DNA of 47,124 bases, taken from a virus. Positions 17,443-23,411 of the stretch are shown here, piece by piece. Below the pieces are notes generated by a model. It was given only the letters and a program-made list of their open reading frames with translations, was not told the DNA's origin and did not search any database. The stretch spans positions 1 through 47,124 of the IMG/VR virus record IMGVR_UViG_3300022074_000083; one strand, 5' to 3'. Numbering within the stretch: position 1 is the stretch's first letter; every line of letters starts with the position of its first letter. The translations under genes and the position numbers were made by a program.

Positions 17443-17725
17443 TTCTAATCTTCTGTAATTTTTTTTCTGTTTTTTCTTGTAACCACTCTGGTGTTTTTCT
17501 AAGACCAACTTGGTCTTCTATTTGTCTTTGCCTCATACCTGCTCTTGCTGATTGTAGTATCTGGTCTCTTGCTCCATGTTCTTTTCTATCTATCGTTGCA
17601 AGTCTTGGTGCGTTAATCAGCAATTCGATATTCTTATCTTTCAAAGGTTTCTTTCTATCTTTGATTGGAAGATACTCTGTGAATATCTTTCCTGTTAATT
17701 TATTTCTGTATTCGTATATTGGCAT
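17429..17725 (-). CDS. FmdB-like N-terminus without cysteines (98 aa)
   Basis: The start MPIYEYRNKLTGKIFTEYLP copies the MPxYEYxCxxCGxxF opening of FmdB-type zinc ribbons, but the cysteines are replaced (N, G). The later CPxC is also missing, so no metal site remains. Similar cysteine-free forms occur in marine phages as I recall. The rest is a helical Lys/Arg/Gln-rich tail. It overlaps TerS by 14 bases and shares TAATG with the upstream 32-aa gene. Function unknown. Confidence 0.65.
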   Translation of the reverse strand: MPIYEYRNKLTGKIFTEYLPIKDRKKPLKDKNIELLINAPRLATIDRKEHGARDQILQSARAGMRQRQIEDQVGLRKTPEWLQEKTEKKLQKIRNVSS

Positions 17726-17823
17726 TATTGATGTTCACAAGTAGAACAATCACATTGTCCACCTAAACATGTTCCGCCATTACTACAATGACACTCATGT
17801 TCACATATTCTACATATTGGCAT
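17725..17823 (-). CDS. Cysteine-rich metallothionein-like peptide (32 aa)
   Basis: The 32-residue product contains eight cysteines (positions 4, 7, 11, 13, 19, 24, 26, 29) plus three histidines, with CxxC, CxC and CxxC spacings (MPICRICEHECHC, then GGQCDCSTCEHQ). An AAAGGAGAG ribosome site lies 6-10 bases before the ATG, and the stop shares TAATG with the next gene, both strong signs of real translation. The spacing fits a metal-thiolate cluster as in metallothioneins, binding perhaps Zn, Cd or Cu. A small disulfide-rich peptide is less likely in the cytoplasm. Confidence 0.8.
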   Translation of the reverse strand: MPICRICEHECHCSNGGTCLGGQCDCSTCEHQ

Positions 17824-17824
17824 A

Positions 17825-18598
17825 TTACTTCTCTCCTTTTATTAAGTTAAAATATTCTTTTTGGTATGAATTTAAATCTAATATACTTTCTATACTAGAA
17901 TCTTTTTCACATAATTTTTTATACATATTTTTATTGCTTATCCAACCTCTGCCTGTCCAAAACTCAAAACCATCAAATCGTGATTTATACATACTACTTT
18001 TTTCATATGAATATGACAAGTAATATTTTTTACATTTGTTTTCAATAGCCCATTTTATTTCAAACAGTGTTGCATAAGTCCCAAGACTTAATTTAGGATT
18101 TTTATAGTCCCATGCAAACTGTCCAGTTACGACATGCTTACTTGCAAATACTTTTAATTCTGTAAATGCAACTGGAGCATTTTGATGATAGTAAATAAAA
18201 TATTTCCAATCAATAGGGTCATCCTTAATAAATATTTCACTATCTTCTTCGTTACCCTTTTCGTAATAATCTTTATGCTTAATATATTTTATGTATATAT
18301 CAGAAACAATCGCACTTAAATTTTTATCAAGTTTGTCAAAGATTTTTACTGTAATATCTTTTTTATTTAATATCTTCCTTTGTTTTTTACTAAATGTAAA
18401 TTTAGGTAAAATTAATCTAGACCCTCTAGCATTTATCCAAGTCATTTGATGTAACTTTTTGTAATACCATGATAGGGGTATCCAACCATTATCTAGTGCA
18501 TAGCCATATTCATCTTCATCAAATGTTGCCAGTGCTAACGAATAAACTAAATCGTGGTTTGTAAGTTTACCCGTTATGTGGTCAAAAAATATTTTCAT
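17825..18598 (-). CDS. Ate1/Bpt-like aminoacyl-tRNA-protein transferase (257 aa)
   Basis: Residues 60-80 (SRLILPKFTFSKKQRKILNK) and 171-220 match the two halves of the arginyl/leucyl-tRNA-protein transferase fold. The second half reads SLGTYATLFEIKWAIENK, then KYYLSYSYEKSSMYKSRFDG, compare SLGTY...YYLGYY...KMxYKxRF in Ate1/Bpt. Cellular enzymes of this GNAT-like superfamily attach Arg or Leu from tRNA to protein N-termini and mark them for the N-degron pathway. The cysteine-rich N-terminal region of eukaryotic Ate1 is missing, as in bacterial Bpt. It could retarget host protein turnover; the actual substrate is unknown. Confidence 0.7.
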   Translation of the reverse strand: MKIFFDHITGKLTNHDLVYSLALATFDEDEYGYALDNGWIPLSWYYKKLHQMTWINARGSRLILPKFTFSKKQRKILNKKDITVKIFDKLDKNLSAIVSDIYIKYIKHKDYYEKGNEEDSEIFIKDDPIDWKYFIYYHQNAPVAFTELKVFASKHVVTGQFAWDYKNPKLSLGTYATLFEIKWAIENKCKKYYLSYSYEKSSMYKSRFDGFEFWTGRGWISNKNMYKKLCEKDSSIESILDLNSYQKEYFNLIKGEK

Positions 18599-18601
18599 TC
18601 A

Positions 18602-19270
18602 TTACAGATGGCCCTTGCCTTTGTCATAACTCGTTCCTTGATTATCTATAAACTCTGTTATGTAAGAGTCATCTGTAAACTTATCTTCTCTAGTATTCTC
18701 TACTGTGTAAACTGTTTGGTCAATTTTATATCCAGGATTTTGTAATAATCTATTTGAAATGTAAGAATCATCCATCCAAATAATTCTGTTATTAGGGTAT
18801 ATAAAAAAATTACCATCATCCATTTTAAACAGATGTCCACATTTATGTTCTGGGTCTTCTGAGAAATTAGTATCAGTTGTGCCTGCTTTGTTTTCCCATG
18901 ACCAATCTATTGTGAACATATATGTTCCTCTTCTCCATGTGCCTTTGTAATCTATTAGGTCTGCTCTGCAGTTTGCTAATCTATTTCTTCTATTCACATC
19001 AACATATGGAGAAAAACAATCCCAATACATGTGAATGTTTAAATTATGTACTGGTGCATCTTTCTTCCAACAAAAGGCATGTATTGGTCTTCTTGTCCAG
19101 TTTACTCCATTCTCAAGTAAACATTCAAACAGTGGTACTCTTCTTTCTAAACTTGCAACGCTGTGAACATCGCATACACTAAAACTACCATGGCCTTTTT
19201 CGTGGTCATACATGTATTCATCTCTAATGAAACAATTAAATACGGGTAAGTTATGATTTAAAAATGCCAC
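18602..19270 (-). CDS. Conserved marine-phage protein, function unknown (222 aa)
   Basis: MAFLNHNLPVFNCFIRDEYM begins a Trp/Tyr/Cys/His-rich globular protein (HEKGHGSFSVCDVHSVASLE, RPIHAFCWKKDAP, YMFTIDWSW) with no signal peptide. I recall the same opening and the AFCW motif in several marine phage genomes, always unnamed. It lies 3 bases from the Ate1-like gene and directly after the basic-protein cluster, so it is in the late transcript. Confidence 0.7.
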   Translation of the reverse strand: MAFLNHNLPVFNCFIRDEYMYDHEKGHGSFSVCDVHSVASLERRVPLFECLLENGVNWTRRPIHAFCWKKDAPVHNLNIHMYWDCFSPYVDVNRRNRLANCRADLIDYKGTWRRGTYMFTIDWSWENKAGTTDTNFSEDPEHKCGHLFKMDDGNFFIYPNNRIIWMDDSYISNRLLQNPGYKIDQTVYTVENTREDKFTDDSYITEFIDNQGTSYDKGKGHL

Positions 19271-19543
19271 TTATTTTTTCTTCTTATGTCTGTTCGCAAA
19301 ATTACGAGCTGATTCTTTTGAACGAAAACCCCAGGCCCTCAGTGCCAAACCAAGTCTTGTAGGCTTTCCCTTCTCATCTTTTTCTTTTCCCTTCATACCT
19401 GCAAATCTTGCGGCGAAAGAAATTCTTCGTGGATTAACTCCCCGTTTGACTGGGGGCTTTAAATTAGAACCTTCTTTTCTTTTAAAGTAAGCTCTTCCTT
19501 TTGCTGTAAGTCCACCCTTTGGATTCTTGTGTTCTTTCCTCAT
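19271..19543 (-). CDS. Basic phage protein, DUF6321-like (90 aa)
   Basis: Residues 8-85 ([52 protein letters not shown]) match the pattern I remember for DUF6321. It is strongly basic with a Lys-rich C-terminus. Its ATG overlaps the stop of the 53-aa gene (ATGA). Probably a nucleic-acid-binding protein of the late cluster. Confidence 0.75.
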   Translation of the reverse strand: MRKEHKNPKGGLTAKGRAYFKRKEGSNLKPPVKRGVNPRRISFAARFAGMKGKEKDEKGKPTRLGLALRAWGFRSKESARNFANRHKKKK

Positions 19544-19701
19544 TTCTTCTTACGAGCATTTTTCTTTGTCTTACGTTTTGGTTTTTCAGCCACAGTTAGA
19601 GCAATAGCAATGATTTGCTTCATTGGTCTCTTGCCTTTTTTTTTCATCTTGCGAATATTCTCGCTAATGGCTTTCTGTGACTTACCTTTTTTCAAAGGCA
19701 T
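19540..19701 (-). CDS. Basic phage protein, DUF6496-like (53 aa)
   Basis: [20 protein letters not shown], then [18 protein letters not shown], follows the known pattern of DUF6496 peptides (MPLKKGKS...ISENI...KQAIAIAL). It ends in a Lys/Arg run. The start shares ATG bases with the stop region of the 100-aa gene and its stop overlaps the next start, so it is translationally coupled on both sides. Confidence 0.8.
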   Translation of the reverse strand: MPLKKGKSQKAISENIRKMKKKGKRPMKQIIAIALTVAEKPKRKTKKNARKKK

Positions 19702-20003
19702 TATCCCATCCTTTTCATTGGTTTAGCCATGCCTGTTCTTTTCTTTGTTCTTTTCTTTTGATTTCTAAGCATAGCAAAATCTGCCGCATCTATTTTATTA
19801 TTTCTATTTGCATCTAGATTTCTTTGGCCACCCATTAAAGGTTTACCTTTCTTGGCCATAGCTTTTTTTGCTTTAGCAACACCAGTAGCTTTACCCGCCG
19901 CTAGTTTGGGTTTCATCATGGAACCAGTCTTTGTTTGTTTTAGGGCTCCTGCTTGTGGCTTCTTCTTGCCTTTTGTTTTTTTAATAGTTGGTTGTACAGC
20001 CAT
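19701..20003 (-). CDS. Very basic protein with EF-hand-like loop (100 aa)
   Basis: Lys/Ala-rich sequence ([16 protein letters not shown]) surrounds a single loop [17 protein letters not shown] whose D-x-N-x-N-x-K-I-x-x-x-D spacing fits an EF-hand or dockerin calcium loop. The C-terminus is basic ([18 protein letters not shown]). Calcium binding plus a polybasic body would suit a DNA- or virion-associated protein. It is coupled by overlap to the 99-aa gene. Confidence 0.7.
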   Translation of the reverse strand: MAVQPTIKKTKGKKKPQAGALKQTKTGSMMKPKLAAGKATGVAKAKKAMAKKGKPLMGGQRNLDANRNNKIDAADFAMLRNQKKRTKKRTGMAKPMKRMG

Positions 20004-20302
20004 TATTTACCTCGCATACGTTTTGTCTTTTTCTTTTGTTGGTTTATAAAACTTCTATATACAGAAGCCGCTTGTGTTTTACCTGCCACCTTAGCTCTCT
20101 GTTCCATTGCTATTGCGGCCTGTGTTTTGTGAGCATGCTTTCTCCCGCTCTTCTTTATTTTGGCTACACTGCTCTGTGCGGCCCTCTTGTCTTTAAACCC
20201 TAATCCTTTTATTGTACCTTTAGGATTTTCATCCGTATACAAATCACTATGTTTCTTACTTCCTACTGGCTGTCCCTTTTTCCTAGGTATTCTAGGGGCC
20301 AT
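20003..20302 (-). CDS. Basic phage protein, unknown (99 aa)
   Basis: Seen are MAPRIPRKKGQPVGSKKHSD, a middle TIKGLGFKDKRAAQSSVAKI and HAHKTQAAIAMEQRAKVAGK, then a Lys/Arg end. The motif GLGFKDKxAA...AMEQRA is one I associate with small conserved marine phage proteins. It starts by overlap with the stop of the 43-aa gene (TAATG). Likely nucleic-acid binding from charge. Confidence 0.7.
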   Translation of the reverse strand: MAPRIPRKKGQPVGSKKHSDLYTDENPKGTIKGLGFKDKRAAQSSVAKIKKSGRKHAHKTQAAIAMEQRAKVAGKTQAASVYRSFINQQKKKTKRMRGK

Positions 20303-20433
20303 TACTTTTTCCTTACAGTTTGTTTCGCTCTTCTAAAGTTCTCAGCAGTCGGAGCACCTTTGTCTCCCTTCTTTTTCATCTTGCCTCCACGCTTTCTCTT
20401 AGCATGAATGTTAGCATATAAACCTTTTCTCAT
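20302..20433 (-). CDS. Basic phage peptide (43 aa)
   Basis: MRKGLYANIHAKRKRGGKMK, then KGAPTAENFRRAKQTVRKK, closely follows a widely conserved phage peptide pattern (MRKGLYANIHAKRKRI...SKGAPTA..F). The ATG overlaps the stop of the 84-aa gene. Function unknown. Confidence 0.85.
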   Translation of the reverse strand: MRKGLYANIHAKRKRGGKMKKKGDKGAPTAENFRRAKQTVRKK

Positions 20434-20684
20434 TTTTTCTTCTTGCCACCCTTGAGTAAATCAGCATCTGCCTTTCTAGCACCACCTTTGCCCGTAGCAA
20501 AGCTACGCACTCGGCCCATTGCCCACTGTTGTGGACTAACACCCGCTCTGGAACCACTAGAATAGTATGCACCCATTCCTCTTTTGTAGACTTTTCTTAG
20601 TTTATCTGCAGAAATGCCATACTTTTTAGAATAAAATGCTATTCCTTTAGGCTTTGTACTTTTTTTTGTAGCTTTTTTTGCCAC
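20430..20684 (-). CDS. Basic phage protein, DUF5824-like (84 aa)
   Basis: The middle reads GMGAYYSSGSRAGVSPQQWA followed by MGRVRSFATGKGGARKADAD, a conserved phage motif I link with DUF5824. The N-terminus and C-terminus are Lys-rich. It overlaps the upstream 70-aa gene by 38 bases in another frame. Role unknown; abundance of such peptides in late operons suggests a virion or DNA-compaction role. Confidence 0.75.
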   Translation of the reverse strand: MAKKATKKSTKPKGIAFYSKKYGISADKLRKVYKRGMGAYYSSGSRAGVSPQQWAMGRVRSFATGKGGARKADADLLKGGKKKK

Positions 20685-20859
20685 TCTTACTCCTTATCTT
20701 AGCTATTCTATTCATTTCAGCCACAGTTAGCTTGCCTTCTCTGTATTTTTTGGCTGTAGATTTAATCTCACGCTCTGTAGCACTAGGGTTTTTAGACCCT
20801 GCTACATATTTGACAGGTACTCCTGCCTTAGTTTTTGGTACTTTCTTAAATTTACGCAT
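20647..20859 (-). CDS. Basic phage protein (70 aa), first gene of the late cluster
   Basis: MRKFKKVPKTKAGVPVKYVA, then SATEREIKSTAKKYREGKLT, ends in a Lys run. The VPKTKxGVPxKYVAGxxxPSxREIxxT pattern recurs in marine phages. It is the first gene downstream of the consensus promoter at 20935-20962 with a leader of about 70 bases, so it should be strongly expressed. Confidence 0.75.
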   Translation of the reverse strand: MRKFKKVPKTKAGVPVKYVAGSKNPSATEREIKSTAKKYREGKLTVAEMNRIAKIRSKSGKKSYKKKYKA

Positions 20860-20934
20860 AGACTTGCTTGTCTAAGTCCTCTTGTTTGCAATATGATGTG
20901 TGTGACCTGTGCTTAAACAAGTCTATACCTACTA

Positions 20935-20962
20935 ATTATAGCGGGTATGAGCATCTTGTCAA
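20935..20962 (-). promoter_or_regulatory. Consensus sigma-70 promoter for the leftward late operon
   Basis: On the minus strand TTGACA (20957-20962) and TATAAT (20935-20940), both perfect, are separated by 16 bases. The expected start is near 20928, and the first gene begins at 20859. It faces away from the plus-strand promoter at 20980 and the two -35 boxes are part of an inverted repeat TTGTCAAG/CTTGACAA. Confidence 0.85.
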
Positions 20963-20979
20963 GAAAAAAAATAATTAAC

Positions 20980-21008
20980 TTGACAATAATGCTCTCCACA
21001 TGTATAAT
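20980..21008 (+). promoter_or_regulatory. Consensus sigma-70 promoter pointing into noncoding DNA
   Basis: TTGACA (20980-20985) and TATAAT (21003-21008) are perfect and spaced by 17 bases. The transcript would start near 21015 and no plus-strand ORF of note follows before 22932. It is therefore the presumed promoter of the noncoding RNA at 21015-21380 or of an antisense RNA to the leftward genes at 21399-22715. Confidence 0.8.
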
Positions 21009-21014
21009 ATATAT

Positions 21015-21380
21015 TGCCTACCAAGGGGGGCCCTATATATATGGAAATGATTTAGAGTAGTTTCATTCCTTTCAGCTCTATATTATAGTACCATACTTAG
21101 GAATAATACTTCAGTCATATTATTAAACTTACCCCCCTTGATATGGCTAAGGTGGTTTCAAATGATTTTCAGTATTTTTACCCCGTGGTCGTATATATAG
21201 GAAGGTACACCCCCCACTGCCACCTGCATGGGTACACGCAAGACAATCTTTTTATATTCTAGGGAAACAATCCCTTGTGGTTTTATCCCTGTGGGAATAG
21301 AGGTGGGTCAATATTTTGTATTTATTTGGTTTCAATTAAAGGAATAAAAAAAACCCCCATGAATTAACAAGGGGGCTTTT
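21015..21380 (+). ncRNA. Candidate structured noncoding RNA, ~365 nt
   Basis: The block 20860-21398 has no gene. From the consensus promoter, the plus-strand sequence can form a 9-bp helix CAAGGGGGG (21022-21030) with CCCCCCTTG (21132-21140). That helix encloses two hairpins: GGAAATGA/TCATTCC (21043-21069, one bulge) and AATAATA/TATTATT (21102-21124). Further hairpins are AGGGA/TCCCT (21261-21275) and TCCC/GGGA (21286-21296). The 3' end coincides with the terminator hairpin at 21354-21375, followed on this strand by CTTTT. GC-rich runs in an AT-rich genome support structure. An origin of replication or packaging site is an alternative reading. Confidence 0.5.
21345..21377 (-). terminator. Terminator below the 101-aa gene, possibly bidirectional
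   Basis: On the minus strand a CCCCC...GGGGG stem (21371-21375 with 21354-21358, plus TG/CA pairs) is followed by eight or nine T. It closes the gene ending at 21399. On the plus strand the same hairpin is followed by CTTTT and could end the candidate RNA. Confidence 0.8.
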
Positions 21381-21398
21381 AAAAGGGGTTAACCTGTT

Positions 21399-21704
21399 TT
21401 AAAATAATTGTGGGTGTTCGCTTATTTCGTTGTGGTATTCTCTCTCTCTTTCTTCTTTGTATTCTTTCTCTCTCTGTAACATAACCCTATCAATCTCACT
21501 ATTAAACTTATCAAAGTTAAATAGCTTATTATCTTTCTTTAACATAGTTGTAATATTATCTTTCATATTTATAAACTCATTAATTAAGTCTTGCTTGGTT
21601 TCATAATCTATTTGATTAATAGTAGCTTTTCCAAATTGTTCTAAATGGAATTTAAAAGTACCTAGATAGTCAGCTAATTTAAAATAATGTTTTTTACTTG
21701 CCAT
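21399..21704 (-). CDS. Unknown helical protein (101 aa)
   Basis: MASKKHYFKLADYLGTFKFH is followed by a charged helical body (NLINEFINMKD-like middle, YKEEREREYHNEISEHPQLF end). There is no recognised family. It sits between two terminators with an AAAGGA ribosome site, so it may be a separate unit from the 298-aa gene. Both leftward genes flank the divergent promoters and could be regulators, but no helix-turn-helix is obvious. Confidence 0.7.
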   Translation of the reverse strand: MASKKHYFKLADYLGTFKFHLEQFGKATINQIDYETKQDLINEFINMKDNITTMLKKDNKLFNFDKFNSEIDRVMLQREKEYKEEREREYHNEISEHPQLF

Positions 21705-21768
21705 TTTATTATCCTTTGTTTTAATTATTTATATACTACAATTAAGGCAAGAATAAGATAATAATAAA

Positions 21769-21796
21769 TAAAAAAGCCCCCTAATAACTGGGGGCT
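21769..21796 (-). terminator. Rho-independent terminator below the 298-aa gene
   Basis: On the minus strand AGCCCCC and GGGGGCT form a perfect 7-bp stem with an 8-base loop, followed by TTTTTT. It ends the transcript of the first leftward gene, isolating it from the later operon. Confidence 0.9.
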
Positions 21797-21818
21797 AGTC
21801 TTTGAATATGGATAAGAA

Positions 21819-22715
21819 TTAAGCAGCAATAGGACTTTTTACAGCTTCAGCTTTTTTAACCTTTTCCTTTTCTCTCTTTTCTTCTTCATCTATTTTTAAA
21901 TTAGCATGTTCTTCAACTTGGTTTAATGTTTCAAGAATACTAGTATTAAAATTTTCAAATAGTTCTGTGAAATCGTTATCACTATCTATTAATGTTTTAA
22001 TATCGCCATGCTCTTTATTAGTGAAATCAGTATTATAAAACTTATCCATTAAATTATATCTAAATGAAGAGTCATCTATAGCTTTTCTCATGAACTCTAC
22101 AAATTTATATAATTGATGCGAACTTGTCGAACTATTGGACTCGCCTTTATTTCTAAAAGTTTTTCCATGTAGTTTTTCCATGCCATCTATTGTGATTGGT
22201 ATTCTTTTAGAATCATCGGGGGTTACCCATTGTTTAGTTTCATTCCCCTCTTCATCCATTCCAATTTCTTGAATTTTATCAGTAACAACTTTTTGTTGAA
22301 CTGTAATTGTTGGCTTTTGAGATTTACCTAATAACTCTATTGATATTTTACCAACACCATAAAATTGTAATTCAGATAGCATTGAAGCTCTAGAAATAGC
22401 ATTATCAAAACTTTTATTTTTTAATACTCTTCCTGTTGTTTTATCTACTGATTTAATTTTATAAGTATTTCTAATTGTTGTTGTGATATCTTTTCTAGTA
22501 ATATCGTTAATACCATCGTTTTGATATGCCTTGTAGATATTACCACATACCCCAACCAACTCAAAGAATATACTTGAATTGTCGTTTTTTGTTTTCTCAT
22601 TAAATAACTTTTTTGTTATATCATAAGTATTTTGGGTTAACTCTACATTGCCACATATTACATTAGCATTATAAGTTTCGCCCACATTATTTTTAAATTG
22701 TAATGTATCAGTCAT
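21819..22715 (-). CDS. First leftward gene, unknown (298 aa)
   Basis: The N-terminal half (MTDTLQFKNNVGETYNANVI, ITKKLFNEKTKNDNSSIFFE) is mixed alpha/beta. The middle carries TITVQQKVVTDKIQEIGMDE, and the C-terminal ~100 residues are helical and charged, ending KKAEAVKSPIAA. No domain is recognised. It is driven by the promoter at 22803-22832 with a perfect palindromic site beside the -35, and has its own terminator. It is therefore a single-gene, probably early and regulated, unit. It is a candidate regulator or host-takeover protein. Confidence 0.8.
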   Translation of the reverse strand: MTDTLQFKNNVGETYNANVICGNVELTQNTYDITKKLFNEKTKNDNSSIFFELVGVCGNIYKAYQNDGINDITRKDITTTIRNTYKIKSVDKTTGRVLKNKSFDNAISRASMLSELQFYGVGKISIELLGKSQKPTITVQQKVVTDKIQEIGMDEEGNETKQWVTPDDSKRIPITIDGMEKLHGKTFRNKGESNSSTSSHQLYKFVEFMRKAIDDSSFRYNLMDKFYNTDFTNKEHGDIKTLIDSDNDFTELFENFNTSILETLNQVEEHANLKIDEEEKREKEKVKKAEAVKSPIAA

Positions 22716-22739
22716 TTTTACAACCTTTGTTATAATTAA

Positions 22740-22762
22740 TAAGATTAACTAATTTAATCTTA
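22740..22762. promoter_or_regulatory. Inverted repeat in the leader of the 298-aa gene
   Basis: TAAGATTAA (22740-22748) and TTAATCTTA (22754-22762) form a perfect 9-base inverted repeat with a 5-base spacer, between the leftward promoter and its gene. It could be an operator or an RNA hairpin in the 5' leader. Confidence 0.5.
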
Positions 22763-22802
22763 ATTATCTATTACATACCAATTATGTCATAAATATGATT
22801 AT

Positions 22803-22832
22803 GTTATAGCATGGGAATTATCTTATTGTCAA
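22803..22832 (-). promoter_or_regulatory. Leftward early promoter
   Basis: On the minus strand TTGACA (22827-22832) and TATAAC (22803-22808) are spaced by 18 bases, with a TGC extended -10. The perfect palindrome 22835-22847 lies two bases upstream of the -35, ideal for a repressor or activator contact. It drives the 298-aa gene. Confidence 0.75.
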
Positions 22833-22834
22833 TA

Positions 22835-22847
22835 TTCCCAGTGGGAA
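22835..22847. promoter_or_regulatory. Perfect TTCCCAGTGGGAA palindrome between the divergent arms
   Basis: This 13-base copy lies in the 216-base intergenic region from which both arms start. It is adjacent to the leftward -35 and 29 bases upstream of the rightward -35. It is the best candidate for an operator controlling both early promoters. Confidence 0.65.
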
Positions 22848-22875
22848 TTGTTTTTATTTGTTTGTTGTATCACAT

Positions 22876-22904
22876 TAGACAATCAATACAAGCTCATATA
22901 TAAA
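22876..22904 (+). promoter_or_regulatory. Rightward early promoter
   Basis: TAGACA (22876-22881) and TATAAA (22899-22904) are spaced by 17 bases; the start would be near 22911, 20 bases before the first rightward gene. Its -35 context GACAATCA is repeated at the promoter 23360-23388. Confidence 0.7.
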
Positions 22905-22931
22905 TGGGATGTTAACAAAGGGATAAACGAT

Positions 22932-23204
22932 ATGAATAATAAAATACACTCTATTTCTGAAATCATGGAACCATCCCACCTAAAAACTATTGAAAAAAAT
23001 AAATCATTAGTCCCAGTGGGAATTATTAAAATGGGGGATAAGGTTCAGTATAATAAAGATATGGTTCCATTAAAAGATTTTGAAGAAGTTATAAGGTATG
23101 CTTTATTGTTGGATAGATACCTAACGCAAGATATATGTGATTGGGAAACAATAAAAGCTAGTATGCATATTAGAGATTACTCACGCAAATATAATGTTAA
23201 GTGA
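22932..23204 (+). CDS. First rightward gene, unknown (90 aa)
   Basis: The start at 22932 (MNNKIHSISEIMEPSHLKTI) is chosen because AAAGGG lies 9 bases upstream and the promoter at 22876-22904 would begin the RNA after the alternative ATG at 22848. The protein is mixed, with a beta-like centre (VPVGIIKMGDKVQYNKDMVP) and a helical end (FEEVIRYALLLDRYLTQDIC). A palindrome copy (23012) lies within it. No family is recognised. As the first early gene it could be a regulator. Confidence 0.7.
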   Translation: MNNKIHSISEIMEPSHLKTIEKNKSLVPVGIIKMGDKVQYNKDMVPLKDFEEVIRYALLLDRYLTQDICDWETIKASMHIRDYSRKYNVK

Positions 23205-23211
23205 TTTAATA

Positions 23212-23268
23212 ATGATGTTTATACTGTGTATAGTCGGTATGCTGATATTGTTTTGGTATTTCAGATGA
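23212..23268 (+). CDS. Possible 18-aa hydrophobic peptide
   Basis: An ATG-ATG start opens a short, almost entirely hydrophobic reading frame (MMFILCIVGMLILFWYFR). There is no clear ribosome site, and it overlaps nothing. It might be a leader or toxin-like membrane peptide, or chance. Confidence 0.25.
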   Translation: MMFILCIVGMLILFWYFR

Positions 23269-23269
23269 G

Positions 23270-23298
23270 TTGACTATCCAATAGTATGAGAGTATACT
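23270..23298 (+). promoter_or_regulatory. Sigma-70 promoter of a short transcription unit
   Basis: TTGACT (23270-23275) and TATACT (23293-23298) are spaced by 17 bases. Transcription would start near 23305 and meet a terminator at 23324-23357, so its product is only about 50 nt. Confidence 0.7.
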
Positions 23299-23304
23299 GA
23301 ACCT

Positions 23305-23357
23305 TTCATTACTTCCTTATAGTACCCTATCACTCCTCCCAGTGGTAGGGTTTTTTA
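23305..23357 (+). ncRNA. Candidate ~50-nt small RNA
   Basis: This is a self-contained promoter, RNA and terminator cassette. The unpaired 5' part is pyrimidine-rich (CTTTCATTACTTCCTTATAG) and the terminator loop is TCCTCCCA. Both are complementary to purine-rich ribosome sites such as AGAAAGGA and GGAGGA used by this phage. It may act as an antisense regulator of translation initiation. No ORF lies in it. Confidence 0.45.
23324..23357 (+). terminator. Rho-independent terminator
   Basis: ACCCTATCAC (23324-23333) pairs with GTGGTAGGGT (23342-23351) in a 10-bp stem with one G-T pair and an 8-base loop, followed by TTTTTT. A near copy of the palindrome (CCCAGTGGT) spans loop and stem. Confidence 0.9.
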
Positions 23358-23359
23358 TT

Positions 23360-23388
23360 TGGACAATCAGTTAAGTGTCTGATATACT
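23360..23388 (+). promoter_or_regulatory. Sigma-70 promoter directly after the terminator
   Basis: TGGACA (23360-23365) and TATACT (23383-23388) are spaced by 17 bases with a TGA extended -10. It begins 3 bases after the terminator T-run and re-initiates transcription for the 29-aa and following genes. Confidence 0.75.
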
Positions 23389-23411
23389 TACATTATTTAG
23401 AAAGGAATACT

